NCBI GenBank assembly: GCA_938073845.1
Contig: CALJEO010000097.1
Coordinates: 1-20,409, forward strand
Direction: 5' to 3'
DNA length: 20,409 nucleotides
Source of the DNA: an uncultured archaeon
GTDB taxonomy: Archaea > Korarchaeota > Korarchaeia > Korarchaeales > Korarchaeaceae
The notes below the pieces were generated by a model. The model was not told the origin of the DNA, did not search any database, and was given only the letters and a program-made list of their open reading frames with translations. Shown here in pieces: positions 7,701 through 14,642 of the stretch. Each line of letters begins with the position of its first letter. Within the stretch, counting starts at the first letter, position 1. A program made the translations under genes and the position numbers.

Positions 7701-8242
7701 AGGAAGAATGAAGTGAGGAGAATGATCAGAGCTGAGTAGCCGTTTAACCTTAGCCTGAAGCCCTTCCAGAGACTCTTTCCCTTGATGCTGAGGTAGAGCG
7801 AGGCTGAGCTCAGGATGAGGGATAGGGTGGCCATCAGCTCGAGCATGGGAAGGGGGAGCGCCGTGTTTAGGAGCATCATGAGGGATAAGGAGATCCCTCC
7901 GAGCGAGATTGAGAGGCCCAGGGCTTCCCAAGGGTCTGATAGGAATGGAGCCAGTGGGATGAACATGAGGATCAGGAAGATCATGCAGATGAGCGAGCTG
8001 TAGGGTGGCGGGGAGATCAGGGAGAGAGCGAGGAGGAGGGGAGGGAAAAGGGCCAGAGCGACCTCAACCCTCGCCAGCCCAATTTGAACCTCGAAATCAG
8101 TGCCCAGGAGAGCTAGAGCTATGAGGGGGATCGCCAGCAGAGGTAACTCATAGAATCCGAGGTCCAGGATGAGGCTAAGAGCTAAAAGGAATGCTGAGCA
8201 AATTCCAAGCGGAATGTAGAGGCTCCTGAGATTGGCTCCCAT
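4727..8242 (-). CDS. Giant polytopic membrane protein with large extracytoplasmic domain, GT-C glycosyltransferase-like
   Basis: The function is not established. From the ATG at 8242 the protein has 1171 residues; a longer frame from 8284 would start upstream of the TATA box, so I reject it. Residues 1 to about 590 are mostly hydrophobic, with perhaps 14 or more membrane segments. An acidic loop around residues 195-210 (NDILYHQDAAWEL) recalls catalytic loops of GT-C glycosyltransferases. Residues about 600-1130 form a soluble outer region with many N-x-S/T sequons, including a beta-rich stretch (YVGIIYDFSNLGNYRIFQVY, then CNEIELTLNDHLEASVNG) that resembles a concanavalin/LamG-type sandwich. 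One more hydrophobic helix follows, then a tail rich in arginine and lysine. A GT4 glycosyltransferase gene lies just upstream on the same strand, which fits glycan or S-layer glycoprotein assembly. Alternatives are a surface adhesin or a transporter-like protein. The gene is real; the role is inference. Confidence 0.85.
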   Translation of the reverse strand: MGANLRSLYIPLGICSAFLLALSLILDLGFYELPLLAIPLIALALLGTDFEVQIGLARVEVALALFPPLLLALSLISPPPYSSLICMIFLILMFIPLAPFLSDPWEALGLSISLGGISLSLMMLLNTALPLPMLELMATLSLILSSASLYLSIKGKSLWKGFRLRLNGYSALIILLTSFFLLELALAYPNIFRLSTNDILYHQDAAWELARRPSSYNSWSYLGFHTLLSSVYMITKADSFSVILTVIPLNLASFLLLASSFSKLRWRSEALLIWSLFTNLGLLAAIRYGTDYNGLDKANEASYRSIIWSHPIFFWGLPLTLAIGLLAFLLYSDLHVEGRRKILLIFPSLTFTFLVHVAEALVFAAYLVVASALLGGRRYSALATILAGLTLYSLYITPGVYGGRIASTSLYLLLAGLLSLTLNEVRGRYLGLARFISMLSGRRNLILSMLLAFYAAGLLVWQLHLGEVRVSEIFYLGHVPWFFYPNLVGIAGLLAIISLRSDGELLQGYAIFAITSLLLGRLVTYLKLSGFDLLYWEYRFPLYAAIGLAALSAPLLRRILTLSRDSKLYAVLLAGLVVFGFSSTALSVQKWNQLNKTASGSILAPDFDFAVKRSLSDQEQVLTLSYYSSTVASLMHASSMRQLSPWISKGPEVPLLTLASLSKGELAVLTTLGDVAFLNGENSTYNYLFMFLGPIMSAPSISKIELSEPPLPNASLAIILPADTYFMRRSLVAYELLRKELPSHSIYLSDDPGAPAGICIGPSSANQSISEELPGERGDLRWLYLRGNLSRAEGGMRVKGERNIAITTYELDRGSFRLKVCGDLQGYVGIIYDFSNLGNYRIFQVYLDRGIAINRVVRGGNVSSGAQVPVPLSWECNEIELTLNDHLEASVNGRRMELPSVERIGVLGFETGNFTGVVSGSFSGSHSLTWRREACSLTLSVSGGGDVDLSEWVDRGLRNLTEAKKMFPGLRMKLSGQELPIPGIKAVITGLKVSGDVRVYGRTVYLIVNGKRVYLNSTELEAERLDYLRGDGFYADLMLRGMRGMNVSDAIVRLRTPFSVVASGDVRLERYYAFRRSMSDAFNVKTSEAKLTVIAADGALLLSELEAPKEDLSRERFLVKAFDETNYLPEALASFLPLTALLNYLMARGISWRRRMIRGRPPKATKPRRGG

Positions 8243-8261
8243 CGGGCCAATCGTATCCCCT

Positions 8262-8273
8262 GGGAATATTAAA
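8262..8273 (-). promoter_or_regulatory. TATA box for the giant membrane protein gene
   Basis: The minus strand reads CCTTTTAATATTCC across this region, centred about 26 bases before the ATG at 8242. It decides the start codon, because the longer frame from 8284 would include the TATA box in its coding sequence. Confidence 0.6.
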
Positions 8274-8286
8274 AGGAAACCCATGG

Positions 8287-8314
8287 GGGTATGTCAGCCA
8301 GGGTATGCCAGCCA
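8287..8314. repeat. 14-bp tandem repeat upstream of a promoter
   Basis: GGGTATGTCAGCCA (8287-8300) is followed directly by GGGTATGCCAGCCA (8301-8314), differing at one base. The pair fills the space between the end of the GT4 gene and the TATA box of the giant membrane protein gene, ending about 14 bases from that box. The location fits a pair of regulator binding sites. Confidence 0.55.
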
Positions 8315-8317
8315 TCG

Positions 8318-9493
8318 CTATCGGGCATGGTATCTGAGAACCTCCCCGTAGATATCCACAACCCTCCTAGCTATGTTTTCCCAGGAGAAGGAGAGCGAGT
8401 ATTCCCTTATGGCCTTCCCATCCCACTTCCTGCTCAGAGCCACTGCTACCTTCTCAGCGAGGTCATCTGCATCCCCTGGTTCGCATAGGAGACCCTGTTC
8501 CTCAGAAACGATGATCTCCTCGCTTCCCCCGTTCCTTGTAGCAACGACAGGCTTCCCACAGGCCATGGCCTCTATCTGAACGACCCCGAAGCTCTCGCTC
8601 AAGCTTGGCAGGACGAATAGATCGCATGAGCTCATCCAAAATGAGAGCTCCTCCTCAGGGATGAAGCCAAGCAACCTCACCTTATCCCCGAGCCCCAGCT
8701 TCCTCACGAGCTTCCTCAGCTCCCCAGCATAGGGACCTATCCCCCCTATGAAGCAAAGCGTATCGGGATGCTCCCTGAGCACCTTGGGCATGGCCCTTAT
8801 CAGGTACTGGAAGCCCTTCCTAGGTGTCAGGGCCCCTAATGAGAACAAAACCTTGCTGCTCTTCGGTATTCCAAGCCTCTCTCTAGCTTCCCTAACGTCT
8901 ATAACCCTTATCCGCTTCGGACTGAAGCCATTAGGCACGTGGAAAACCCTATCATTGAACTCCCTTAGGAGGGAGGAGTCCGCTCTGTTCACCCTTATCA
9001 GGGCGTCAGCTTCCCTCCAGGTGTGGTGAGCCCTCTCGCTGGACTCATATTCCCTCAGGAACCAGTCCCTGTTCTCATGCACGGTCACCACGACTGGGGT
9101 TCCGAACCTCCTTCCCAGCCTCACGGCAGCGTAGCCGCATGGCCAGGTGAAGTGGGCGTGTATCAAATCGAACCCGATGCCCAGCTTCCTCAACATATTC
9201 TCGTAGATCCTGGCTAACCTATCACCCAGTCCCCTGCTTATCCTGCTCGGCAGGTACACCGTTGAGGTCACATGGACATCGACGTTCTCCGGTAGCTCGC
9301 TTAGGTCCAAAAGAACGCTTCTCCTGAACCTCCTCACCCAGTCCAGGTAGCCGGAGAGGGGAAGGAGGTTCGAGAGCTCAGCGAGCAAGTTATGATGAAC
9401 GAGCACATTAGCCCGGCTGAGCAGCCGAGACTCAGCCTCCACGAGTCCCTTGATGAAGCTGTTGTAGTGAGGCGCTATCACTAGGAGTCTCAT
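8318..9493 (-). CDS. GT4-family glycosyltransferase
   Basis: This 391-residue enzyme transfers a sugar from a nucleotide-sugar donor, with retention of configuration, to a lipid-linked or glycan acceptor at the cytoplasmic side of the membrane. It has the GT-B layout. The N-terminal half carries IHAHFTWPCG and VVVTVHEN; the C-terminal donor domain has SLGALTPRKGFQYLI (Arg225-Lys226), FIGGIGPY, KVRLLGFIPEEEL, and the family EX7E motif in SESFGVVQIEAM (Glu300 and Glu308). The N-terminal end lacks a glycine-rich loop typical of some members. ATG 9493 has GAGGTG upstream and lies 15 bases after the ctaB stop, so it is cotranscribed with ctaB. The giant GT-C-like gene follows from its own promoter. 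Donor and acceptor cannot be told from the sequence. Confidence 0.9.
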   Translation of the reverse strand: MRLLVIAPHYNSFIKGLVEAESRLLSRANVLVHHNLLAELSNLLPLSGYLDWVRRFRRSVLLDLSELPENVDVHVTSTVYLPSRISRGLGDRLARIYENMLRKLGIGFDLIHAHFTWPCGYAAVRLGRRFGTPVVVTVHENRDWFLREYESSERAHHTWREADALIRVNRADSSLLREFNDRVFHVPNGFSPKRIRVIDVREARERLGIPKSSKVLFSLGALTPRKGFQYLIRAMPKVLREHPDTLCFIGGIGPYAGELRKLVRKLGLGDKVRLLGFIPEEELSFWMSSCDLFVLPSLSESFGVVQIEAMACGKPVVATRNGGSEEIIVSEEQGLLCEPGDADDLAEKVAVALSRKWDGKAIREYSLSFSWENIARRVVDIYGEVLRYHAR

Positions 9494-9508
9494 ACGGGCA
9501 CCTCGACT

Positions 9509-10387
9509 CTAGATGATGGACCTGAGTAAGCCGTCCAGGGCCATTCCTAGGAAGATAACGCCCTCCACGGGGCTCGCTATCTTATACAGCTTCCTCGCCT
9601 CCGCCCTCTCAGGTCTTCCGGCGTACCTCATCGAGTGGTAGAGGAACCTGATGCTCATCGGGAGTGATATTAGAAGGAATACGGGACCAAACGGACCTAT
9701 TATGAAGAGTAGGATCTGAAGAGCTATTAGGAAGAAATTGAAGACAACTATAAGCTTCGAGGTCCTCTCAATCCCCCAGATGAGCGGGGCCATGGGTACT
9801 CGAGCCTCGGCGTAGTCATCCAGGTAGTAAATGGAGATGTACCATATGTGCGATGGGATCCAGAACATCGTGATGAGGGCTATGAGGACTGCCTGAACTT
9901 CCAGCATCCCCCTAGCAGCTGCCCAACCTGCTAATGAGGGAGCAGCCCCAGCAACTCCTCCGAAAACTATGGAGAGAGGGGTCCTTCTCTTAGTCCAGAG
10001 TGTGTAGACAGCTATATCAAATACGATCCCCAGTAGCGTGGAAAAAGCTACCCAGAGATTTATTATTGATGATAGAGCAATTCCTACTGAGAAGAGAAGC
10101 AATCCGAATAGAAGAGCATCCCATTTCGATAACCTACCGGCTGGAACTGGCCTATCCTTGGTCCTGGGCATCATAGCATCTATGTCAGCATCCAGGGCCA
10201 TGTTCATGGAGGTGGTGCCCGAGATTGAGAGGAGCATGGAGGCTGTCAGCATTATCAGGGCATCTAACCTCGTTCCCCCAGCGCCTAGGTAAGTGAATAT
10301 AGAGGTGAGGAGGAGCAGGAAGGTCTGTTTCGGCTTCGTCAGGCATATGAGATCCGATAACCTCAACTTAAGTGGGCTGAGCTGCAT
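9509..10387 (-). CDS. ctaB: Protoheme IX farnesyltransferase (heme O synthase), UbiA superfamily
   Basis: CtaB/CyoE adds a farnesyl (or longer prenyl) chain to the vinyl group of protoheme to give heme O, needed by heme-copper terminal oxidases. The 292-residue membrane protein starts with the typical LTKPKQTFLL, has the first aspartate motif in NMALDADIDAMMPRTKDRP (about residues 62-80), then YTLWTKRRTPLS, GGVAGAAPSLAGW, and the second acidic region WIPSHIWYISIYYLDDY followed by VPMAPL. These match CtaB better than other UbiA enzymes; chlorophyll or quinone prenyltransferases lack the KRRTP-GGVAGAAP block. GAGGTGA precedes ATG 10387 and overlaps the stop of the upstream gene, 9 bases away, so the three genes form an operon. 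No oxidase subunit or heme A synthase is present in the window. Confidence 0.88.
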   Translation of the reverse strand: MQLSPLKLRLSDLICLTKPKQTFLLLLTSIFTYLGAGGTRLDALIMLTASMLLSISGTTSMNMALDADIDAMMPRTKDRPVPAGRLSKWDALLFGLLLFSVGIALSSIINLWVAFSTLLGIVFDIAVYTLWTKRRTPLSIVFGGVAGAAPSLAGWAAARGMLEVQAVLIALITMFWIPSHIWYISIYYLDDYAEARVPMAPLIWGIERTSKLIVVFNFFLIALQILLFIIGPFGPVFLLISLPMSIRFLYHSMRYAGRPERAEARKLYKIASPVEGVIFLGMALDGLLRSII

Positions 10388-10396
10388 GCTCTCACC

Positions 10397-11467
10397 TCAT
10401 GACCTGTACTGGTAGAGCTTGGCCACGGTCTCTGTGATCACCTCACCTCCCATGAAACCGTTGTTGACCTCTATAACCCTACCCCCGAAGGGAATCGCTG
10501 GGTTGACGTAGAGCAACTGGAAGGGTGCTAGAGCTTCCCAGCTTCCATAACTCATTGCATATTTCAGAACGAGCACCGCTCTGATCTGTCTTTCCCCAAC
10601 CTGATGAGTCAGGGACCTGCTCACCATGTTGCCAGCTATCTCGAAGTGGGTCCTGTTCCCGTAGCTCTCCATCTTGAAGGTGATGTAGATAGCTGTTTTC
10701 AGTCCACTGGGCTCGGTTGAGGGACACTCCTTGATCAGCTGCGAAACCCTGCCATCCAGCATGTTTACGAAGACACATTCCCTCGGCCTCCCGAGGCCAT
10801 CCACGAGGTAGTAGCTCACGCTCGTGTAGTTGACCCCGAGGTAGAGGTAGCTCGACCTGTAGGTTAGGTTGAAGAGGGGAGTGCCGTTCACCACCACCCC
10901 GCTGGCCCTAACAACCTCGGTCCCCCATGGGACGGGGTAGAACCTCATGGACTCGTTATCGTAGAAGTACCTCTCCCTGTAGTAGATCGCGTAACTCCCG
11001 TCCCTGAAGTCCACGGGATAGCCAGCCCATCTCCAGAGCCTCGTAACCCTTATCGGGTCCTTGAAGAAGTAGGGAACTGCCTCGCCCGTCTCCCTCCTGG
11101 TGTGACCCGCTATGACGATTATGTCCCTACCTCCCTTGTAAACAGCTATTAAGAAGGTCCTGGGCTCCTCAATGAGCGCGGTAGCGTTAGCAGGTGGTAT
11201 GTATCTTGAAGCTAGCTCCCCAACACCATCGTAAGCCTTAGGTCCTCCCAGGATTATTATCACCTCGTAACCCTCCAAGGCCCTGCTGAAGTCCTTGGGA
11301 CCCATTACCTCGAAGTCCAGTTCGCACTCCCTCAGTAGCCCTCCTATGAATCTAGCCGTGGGCATGTCGGCCTCATTGCTTATTATCGCGACCCTCGGCT
11401 TCCCAGCCGCTTCGATGGGTACAGGTAGGAGCAGCGAGGCGATCAGCAGGATGAGGAGCAGTCTCAT
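10397..11467 (-). CDS. Secreted protein with S-layer-like repeat region, unknown function
   Basis: I do not recognise a precise family. The ATG at 11467 gives 356 residues starting with a classic signal peptide (MRLLLILLIASLLLPVPIEA). The first part of the mature protein alternates strands and helices and has VIIILGGPKAYDGVGEL, similar to the GGPxA segments of archaeal S-layer-domain proteins. The rest is beta-rich with many aromatic residues and several N-x-S/T sequons; there is no C-terminal membrane segment. A longer frame from 11524 would begin upstream of the TATA box and overlap the divergent gene, so I reject it. It is the first gene of an operon with ctaB and the GT4 gene, and is transcribed divergently from the beta-propeller gene from a shared TATA element. 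A role in the cell envelope is likely; a link to respiration through ctaB is possible but unproven. Confidence 0.8.
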   Translation of the reverse strand: MRLLLILLIASLLLPVPIEAAGKPRVAIISNEADMPTARFIGGLLRECELDFEVMGPKDFSRALEGYEVIIILGGPKAYDGVGELASRYIPPANATALIEEPRTFLIAVYKGGRDIIVIAGHTRRETGEAVPYFFKDPIRVTRLWRWAGYPVDFRDGSYAIYYRERYFYDNESMRFYPVPWGTEVVRASGVVVNGTPLFNLTYRSSYLYLGVNYTSVSYYLVDGLGRPRECVFVNMLDGRVSQLIKECPSTEPSGLKTAIYITFKMESYGNRTHFEIAGNMVSRSLTHQVGERQIRAVLVLKYAMSYGSWEALAPFQLLYVNPAIPFGGRVIEVNNGFMGGEVITETVAKLYQYRS

Positions 11468-11485
11468 CGGGGCCCCCGAGACGCT

Positions 11486-11500
11486 AAGCTTAAAAAGTTT
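11486..11500. promoter_or_regulatory. Shared bidirectional TATA element
   Basis: The only AT-rich element in the 50 bases between the two divergent genes is CTTAAAAAG (11489-11497), which reads CTTTTTAAG on the other strand, so it is close to symmetric. Its centre is 25 bases from the plus-strand ATG at 11518 and 26 from the minus-strand ATG at 11467. Both genes would then be leaderless and driven from one TBP site, with direction set by flanking BRE sequence. Confidence 0.6.
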
Positions 11501-11517
11501 TACAGTGGGTTCGCCGG

Positions 11518-12825
11518 ATGTCATCGAAGTCGGTGCTCACGCTCATCCTGGCCATTCAGGTGGTACAGGCGGCTGCTCTCCCCTACCTTGAGGTATCGAG
11601 GATTCAGCTAGGCGAGGGCATCACAGAGATAGTGATTAGGGATGAATTTGCCCTCGTCAAGGCTGGAGGGAGGATACTACTTCTCGGAAGTGACGGGGAG
11701 AGGGAGATCGGCCTGATCGGTGATGCGAGGGTAATGGAGGGGAGTGAGGTCTTCGCTCAGTCGGGGGACAAGCTTTACTCCATCTCGAGCAGCGGACTGG
11801 AGGAGGTGGCTGAGTGCGGGGGATGCACCTTCTTCCCCCACTCCAGGGGGAGGTACGCGGTGCTCACGAAGGAAGGGCTGACGCTCAGGATGGACGGCGA
11901 GGAGAGGAGGATCGGACTCAGGCCCCTCCTCGTAAGGTGGTCTGAGGACGGGGAGTACTTGGCTGCTCTCTTTAGGGACGGAGTATCCCTCATCTCCCGG
12001 AATGGTATCCTTTGGAGAGTCAACTTCAACACCCAGCTCTTCGATGTGGCTATCTCGAGGGGAGTGGTCATCGTGACATCTAAGAACTGCGAGGTCTACG
12101 CTTACACAATCAACGGAAGCGTTCTATGGACGAATAGGATCTGCAACTGTTGCATACCTCTCAAGCTAGCTCCCTCAAGTGAGCTCGTGGCTGTGGCTCT
12201 TCAGGGGAAGGAGATCGTCCTGCTAGATACACTAAGCGGTAAGGTGCTGCAGAGGATCGGGGTTCCAGCTTACTACGTGCAAACCCACGGTAACCTAGTT
12301 GCTGCCATCGATTCTGAAGGGGTTGTCCACGTATTAGCTGACTCCAGCAAGCTTAAGGTCGAGGGGAAGAGCTCAGGCGCTCTTCTACTCTGGGAACTAC
12401 CGAACTGGCTGAGGGGAGAGCTAAGCTACGTTGCAGATGGTGAGAGTGGATCCTTAAAAGTCTTCAGGATTTCATTCATCCCCTTAAGGGGATCTGGAAA
12501 CGTGAGCCTGAGGCTTAGGGATCGCAACGGTGCTGAGGTTGAGAGGAGGGTAGAGGTCAAACCGCTGGAAGTGAAACTGACGCCTGAGGGCACCGTCAGG
12601 GTGAGAGGAGAGGGAGAGCTCTCCGTGAGGGCTCAGGGGAGGATCTACAATGGGACTGAGGTCAGCGTTGATACGGGCTTCCTTCCCCAATACACGGTGG
12701 AGGTCCTCAACTACGGGAGTGTCGTAGGTGAGTACTCCTGCTATAACTCCAGGTTCACCCTGGTGGCTGCGCTCCTAGCCTCAGTCCTCATACCATTGCT
12801 AGCGCTTTTAGTCAAGCGACGCTAG
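11518..12825 (+). CDS. Secreted, membrane-anchored beta-propeller (WD40/PQQ-like) protein
   Basis: This 435-residue protein begins with a signal peptide (about 1-19) and ends with a membrane helix (LVAALLASVLIPLLALLV) and a KRR stop-transfer, so most of it faces outward. Residues about 25-320 hold repeated four-strand blades, such as GRILLLGSDGEREIGLIG, EDGEYLAALFRDGVSLISRN and KEIVLLDTLSGKVLQRIG, typical of a beta-propeller. Residues about 320-405 form a second beta domain, perhaps an immunoglobulin-like fold. Two cysteine pairs occur at equivalent positions in two blades: CGGC and CNCC. These could form disulfides or bind metal; they are not CxxCH heme motifs. The ATG is 25 bases from the shared TATA element. 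The SDR gene starts 8 bases after its stop. The function is unknown; scaffold or sensor at the surface is plausible. Confidence 0.82.
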   Translation: MSSKSVLTLILAIQVVQAAALPYLEVSRIQLGEGITEIVIRDEFALVKAGGRILLLGSDGEREIGLIGDARVMEGSEVFAQSGDKLYSISSSGLEEVAECGGCTFFPHSRGRYAVLTKEGLTLRMDGEERRIGLRPLLVRWSEDGEYLAALFRDGVSLISRNGILWRVNFNTQLFDVAISRGVVIVTSKNCEVYAYTINGSVLWTNRICNCCIPLKLAPSSELVAVALQGKEIVLLDTLSGKVLQRIGVPAYYVQTHGNLVAAIDSEGVVHVLADSSKLKVEGKSSGALLLWELPNWLRGELSYVADGESGSLKVFRISFIPLRGSGNVSLRLRDRNGAEVERRVEVKPLEVKLTPEGTVRVRGEGELSVRAQGRIYNGTEVSVDTGFLPQYTVEVLNYGSVVGEYSCYNSRFTLVAALLASVLIPLLALLVKRR

Positions 12826-12833
12826 GTTATCCC

Positions 12834-13610
12834 ATGGATCTGGGCATCAGGGGCAGGCTAGCCGTGATCACAGGGGCCAGCTCGGGCATGGGTAAGGCGG
12901 CTGCCCTCTCACTGCTCAGGGAGGGAGCGAGGGTACTGATAGCCTCCAGGGATGAGGGGAGGGTGATGAAGGCTGCTGAGGAGCTCTCTATGGAGGGTGA
13001 GGTTTGGTTCCAGGTAGCTGACGTCACCAAGGCTGAGGATTTGGAGAGGCTCTACAGGAGGGCTGAGGAGCTAGGAGGGGCCGATATATTGGTCGTGAGC
13101 TACGGAGGCCCTAGGATAGCTGGGTTCAGCGAGCTTAAGGATGAGGATTGGTACCAATCCTTCGACCTCCTCGTGATGAGTGCGATCAGGCTCTCCAGAC
13201 TCTTCGGCTACAGGATGAAGGAGAGGGGATGGGGGAGAATATCCATAATAACTTCCACAGCGATAAGGGAGGTGAACATGAGCATACCCCTCTCCTCAGT
13301 GATAAGGACCTCCCTGATCGGGCTGATAAAGGTCCTCTCGAGGGAGCTGGCGCCTGAGGTTACTGTGAACGGCGTCATGCCGGGCAGGATAATGACGGAG
13401 CGCCAGAAGGAGCTCCTGAGGGCCAACGCTAGCGCTAGGGGGATAAGCCTGGAGCAGATGGAGGCCGAGGCCTCTGCTGAGATACCCGCAAGGAGGTTCG
13501 GGAGGCCTGAGGAGGTAGCTAGCTTAATAGCCTTCCTCTGCAGCGAGAGAGCTAGCTACATATCCGGGGCGATCGTGCCCGTAGATGGTGGCTACCTGGC
13601 CTGCATGTGA
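12834..13610 (+). CDS. Short-chain dehydrogenase/reductase family protein lacking the YxxxK pair
   Basis: This 258-residue Rossmann-fold protein has the NAD(P) motif TGASSGMG (about 14-21), an SRDEGR stretch after the second strand that suggests NADP(H), DV at the end of the fourth segment, and a closing PVDGGYL. The usual NNAG is SYGGP. The catalytic serine is present in ITSTAIRE, but aligning GLIKVLSREL with the canonical helix puts Ser in place of the active-site Tyr and Arg in place of Lys (LSSVIRT instead of YxxxK). These changes, with the GGP motif, mark an SDR subgroup annotated as 3-oxoacyl-ACP reductase-like, for which the reaction is unclear. The gene lies 8 bases after the propeller gene without a strong ribosome binding site, and 9 bases before the M42 peptidase gene. 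Confidence 0.88.
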   Translation: MDLGIRGRLAVITGASSGMGKAAALSLLREGARVLIASRDEGRVMKAAEELSMEGEVWFQVADVTKAEDLERLYRRAEELGGADILVVSYGGPRIAGFSELKDEDWYQSFDLLVMSAIRLSRLFGYRMKERGWGRISIITSTAIREVNMSIPLSSVIRTSLIGLIKVLSRELAPEVTVNGVMPGRIMTERQKELLRANASARGISLEQMEAEASAEIPARRFGRPEEVASLIAFLCSERASYISGAIVPVDGGYLACM

Positions 13611-13619
13611 GGTGATCCC

Positions 13620-14642
13620 ATGAGCTGGCTTTCCCTGCTCGAGAGGCTTTCCTCAGCCTCAGGACCCCCCGGCTTAGAGGATGAGGTGAGGGAGCTGATA
13701 AGGGAGGAGCTCGATGGCAAGGTGGATGAACTTCACGAGGACGGCTTCGGGAACCTCTATGCAGTGAAGGGGGAGGGGAGGAGGATCATGCTAGCCGCCC
13801 ACATGGATGAGGTTGCTATGATGGTGAGGCACATAGAGGGCAACGGTTTCCTCAGGTTCGTGGCCCTGGGAGGACTCAGCCCCTCCCAGCTCATAGCTCA
13901 GAGGGTGTTGGTGCATGGGAGAGTGAAGCTCAGGGGTTTGGTGGGCTCAACGCCCGCGCACATGGGAGGGGAGGAGAGGGTCCCGAAGCTTGAGGAGATG
14001 TACGTGGACATCGGGGCCTCCAGCGTTGAGGAGGTTCAGAGGCTCGGGGTGAGGCCGGGGACCCCGATAACATTCGACTCCCCGTTCATCCACCAACCCG
14101 AAACTGGGGTAATTATGGGGAAGGCTCTCGATGATAGGTTGGGCTGCCTGGTGCTCGCTGAGACCATAGCAAATTCTGAGCCGAGGGCCAAGGTATTCGC
14201 GGTCTTCACCTGCGAGGAGGAGAGGGGGCTGAGGGGGGCTCAGGTGGCGGCCAACATCGTTAAGCCTGAACTCGCCTTCGTGCTCGAGGGGACGATAGCT
14301 GCTGATGTCCCAGGAATCCCGGAGCAGAGCCACATAACGCGGCTCGGAAAGGGGCCTGCCCTGAGGGTGATGGACAGGACCATCGTCGTGAGGAGGTGGC
14401 TGCTGGAATCGATGATCTCAAGGGCGGAGGAGCTGGGAATACCTTACCAGCTTCAGCTCTCTCCCGTGAGCGGTACTGACGCTGGCCCCATAAGCTTGAG
14501 CGGGGAGGGCGTTCCCGTAGGTGTGATCTCAGTTCCTACAAGGTACATACACTCTCCCCAGGCCTTAGCCAAGGTTGAGGACGTGGAGAACACGATGAGG
14601 TTGGTCAGGAGCCTTCTGGAGGATCCCCCCACCAGGCGGTGA
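13620..14642 (+). CDS. M42-family metallo-aminopeptidase (TET-type)
   Basis: It removes N-terminal residues from peptides, usually as a cytoplasmic dodecameric tetrahedral particle in archaea, acting after the proteasome. The 340 residues have the two-metal site of the family: His61 in AAHMDEV, the bridging Asp171 in KALDDRLGC, the catalytic glutamates in FTCEEERGLRGAQ (about 199-200), a further acidic ligand near VLEGTIAAD, and His311 in RYIHSP. GTDAGP near 285 is the conserved substrate loop. The length is usual for the family. The ATG at 13620 has GAGGTGA just upstream, overlapping the SDR stop, and the gene overlaps the next one by 4 bases, so translation is probably coupled. Cellulase or deblocking aminopeptidase labels are common for this family, but substrate preference cannot be read here. 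Confidence 0.93.
   Translation: MSWLSLLERLSSASGPPGLEDEVRELIREELDGKVDELHEDGFGNLYAVKGEGRRIMLAAHMDEVAMMVRHIEGNGFLRFVALGGLSPSQLIAQRVLVHGRVKLRGLVGSTPAHMGGEERVPKLEEMYVDIGASSVEEVQRLGVRPGTPITFDSPFIHQPETGVIMGKALDDRLGCLVLAETIANSEPRAKVFAVFTCEEERGLRGAQVAANIVKPELAFVLEGTIAADVPGIPEQSHITRLGKGPALRVMDRTIVVRRWLLESMISRAEELGIPYQLQLSPVSGTDAGPISLSGEGVPVGVISVPTRYIHSPQALAKVEDVENTMRLVRSLLEDPPTRR

Noticed and set aside
8243..8284. Upstream ATG at 8284 as start of the giant membrane protein
   Set aside because: The TATA box would then lie inside the coding sequence; the ATG at 8242 is 26 bases from it, the spacing seen at other genes here.
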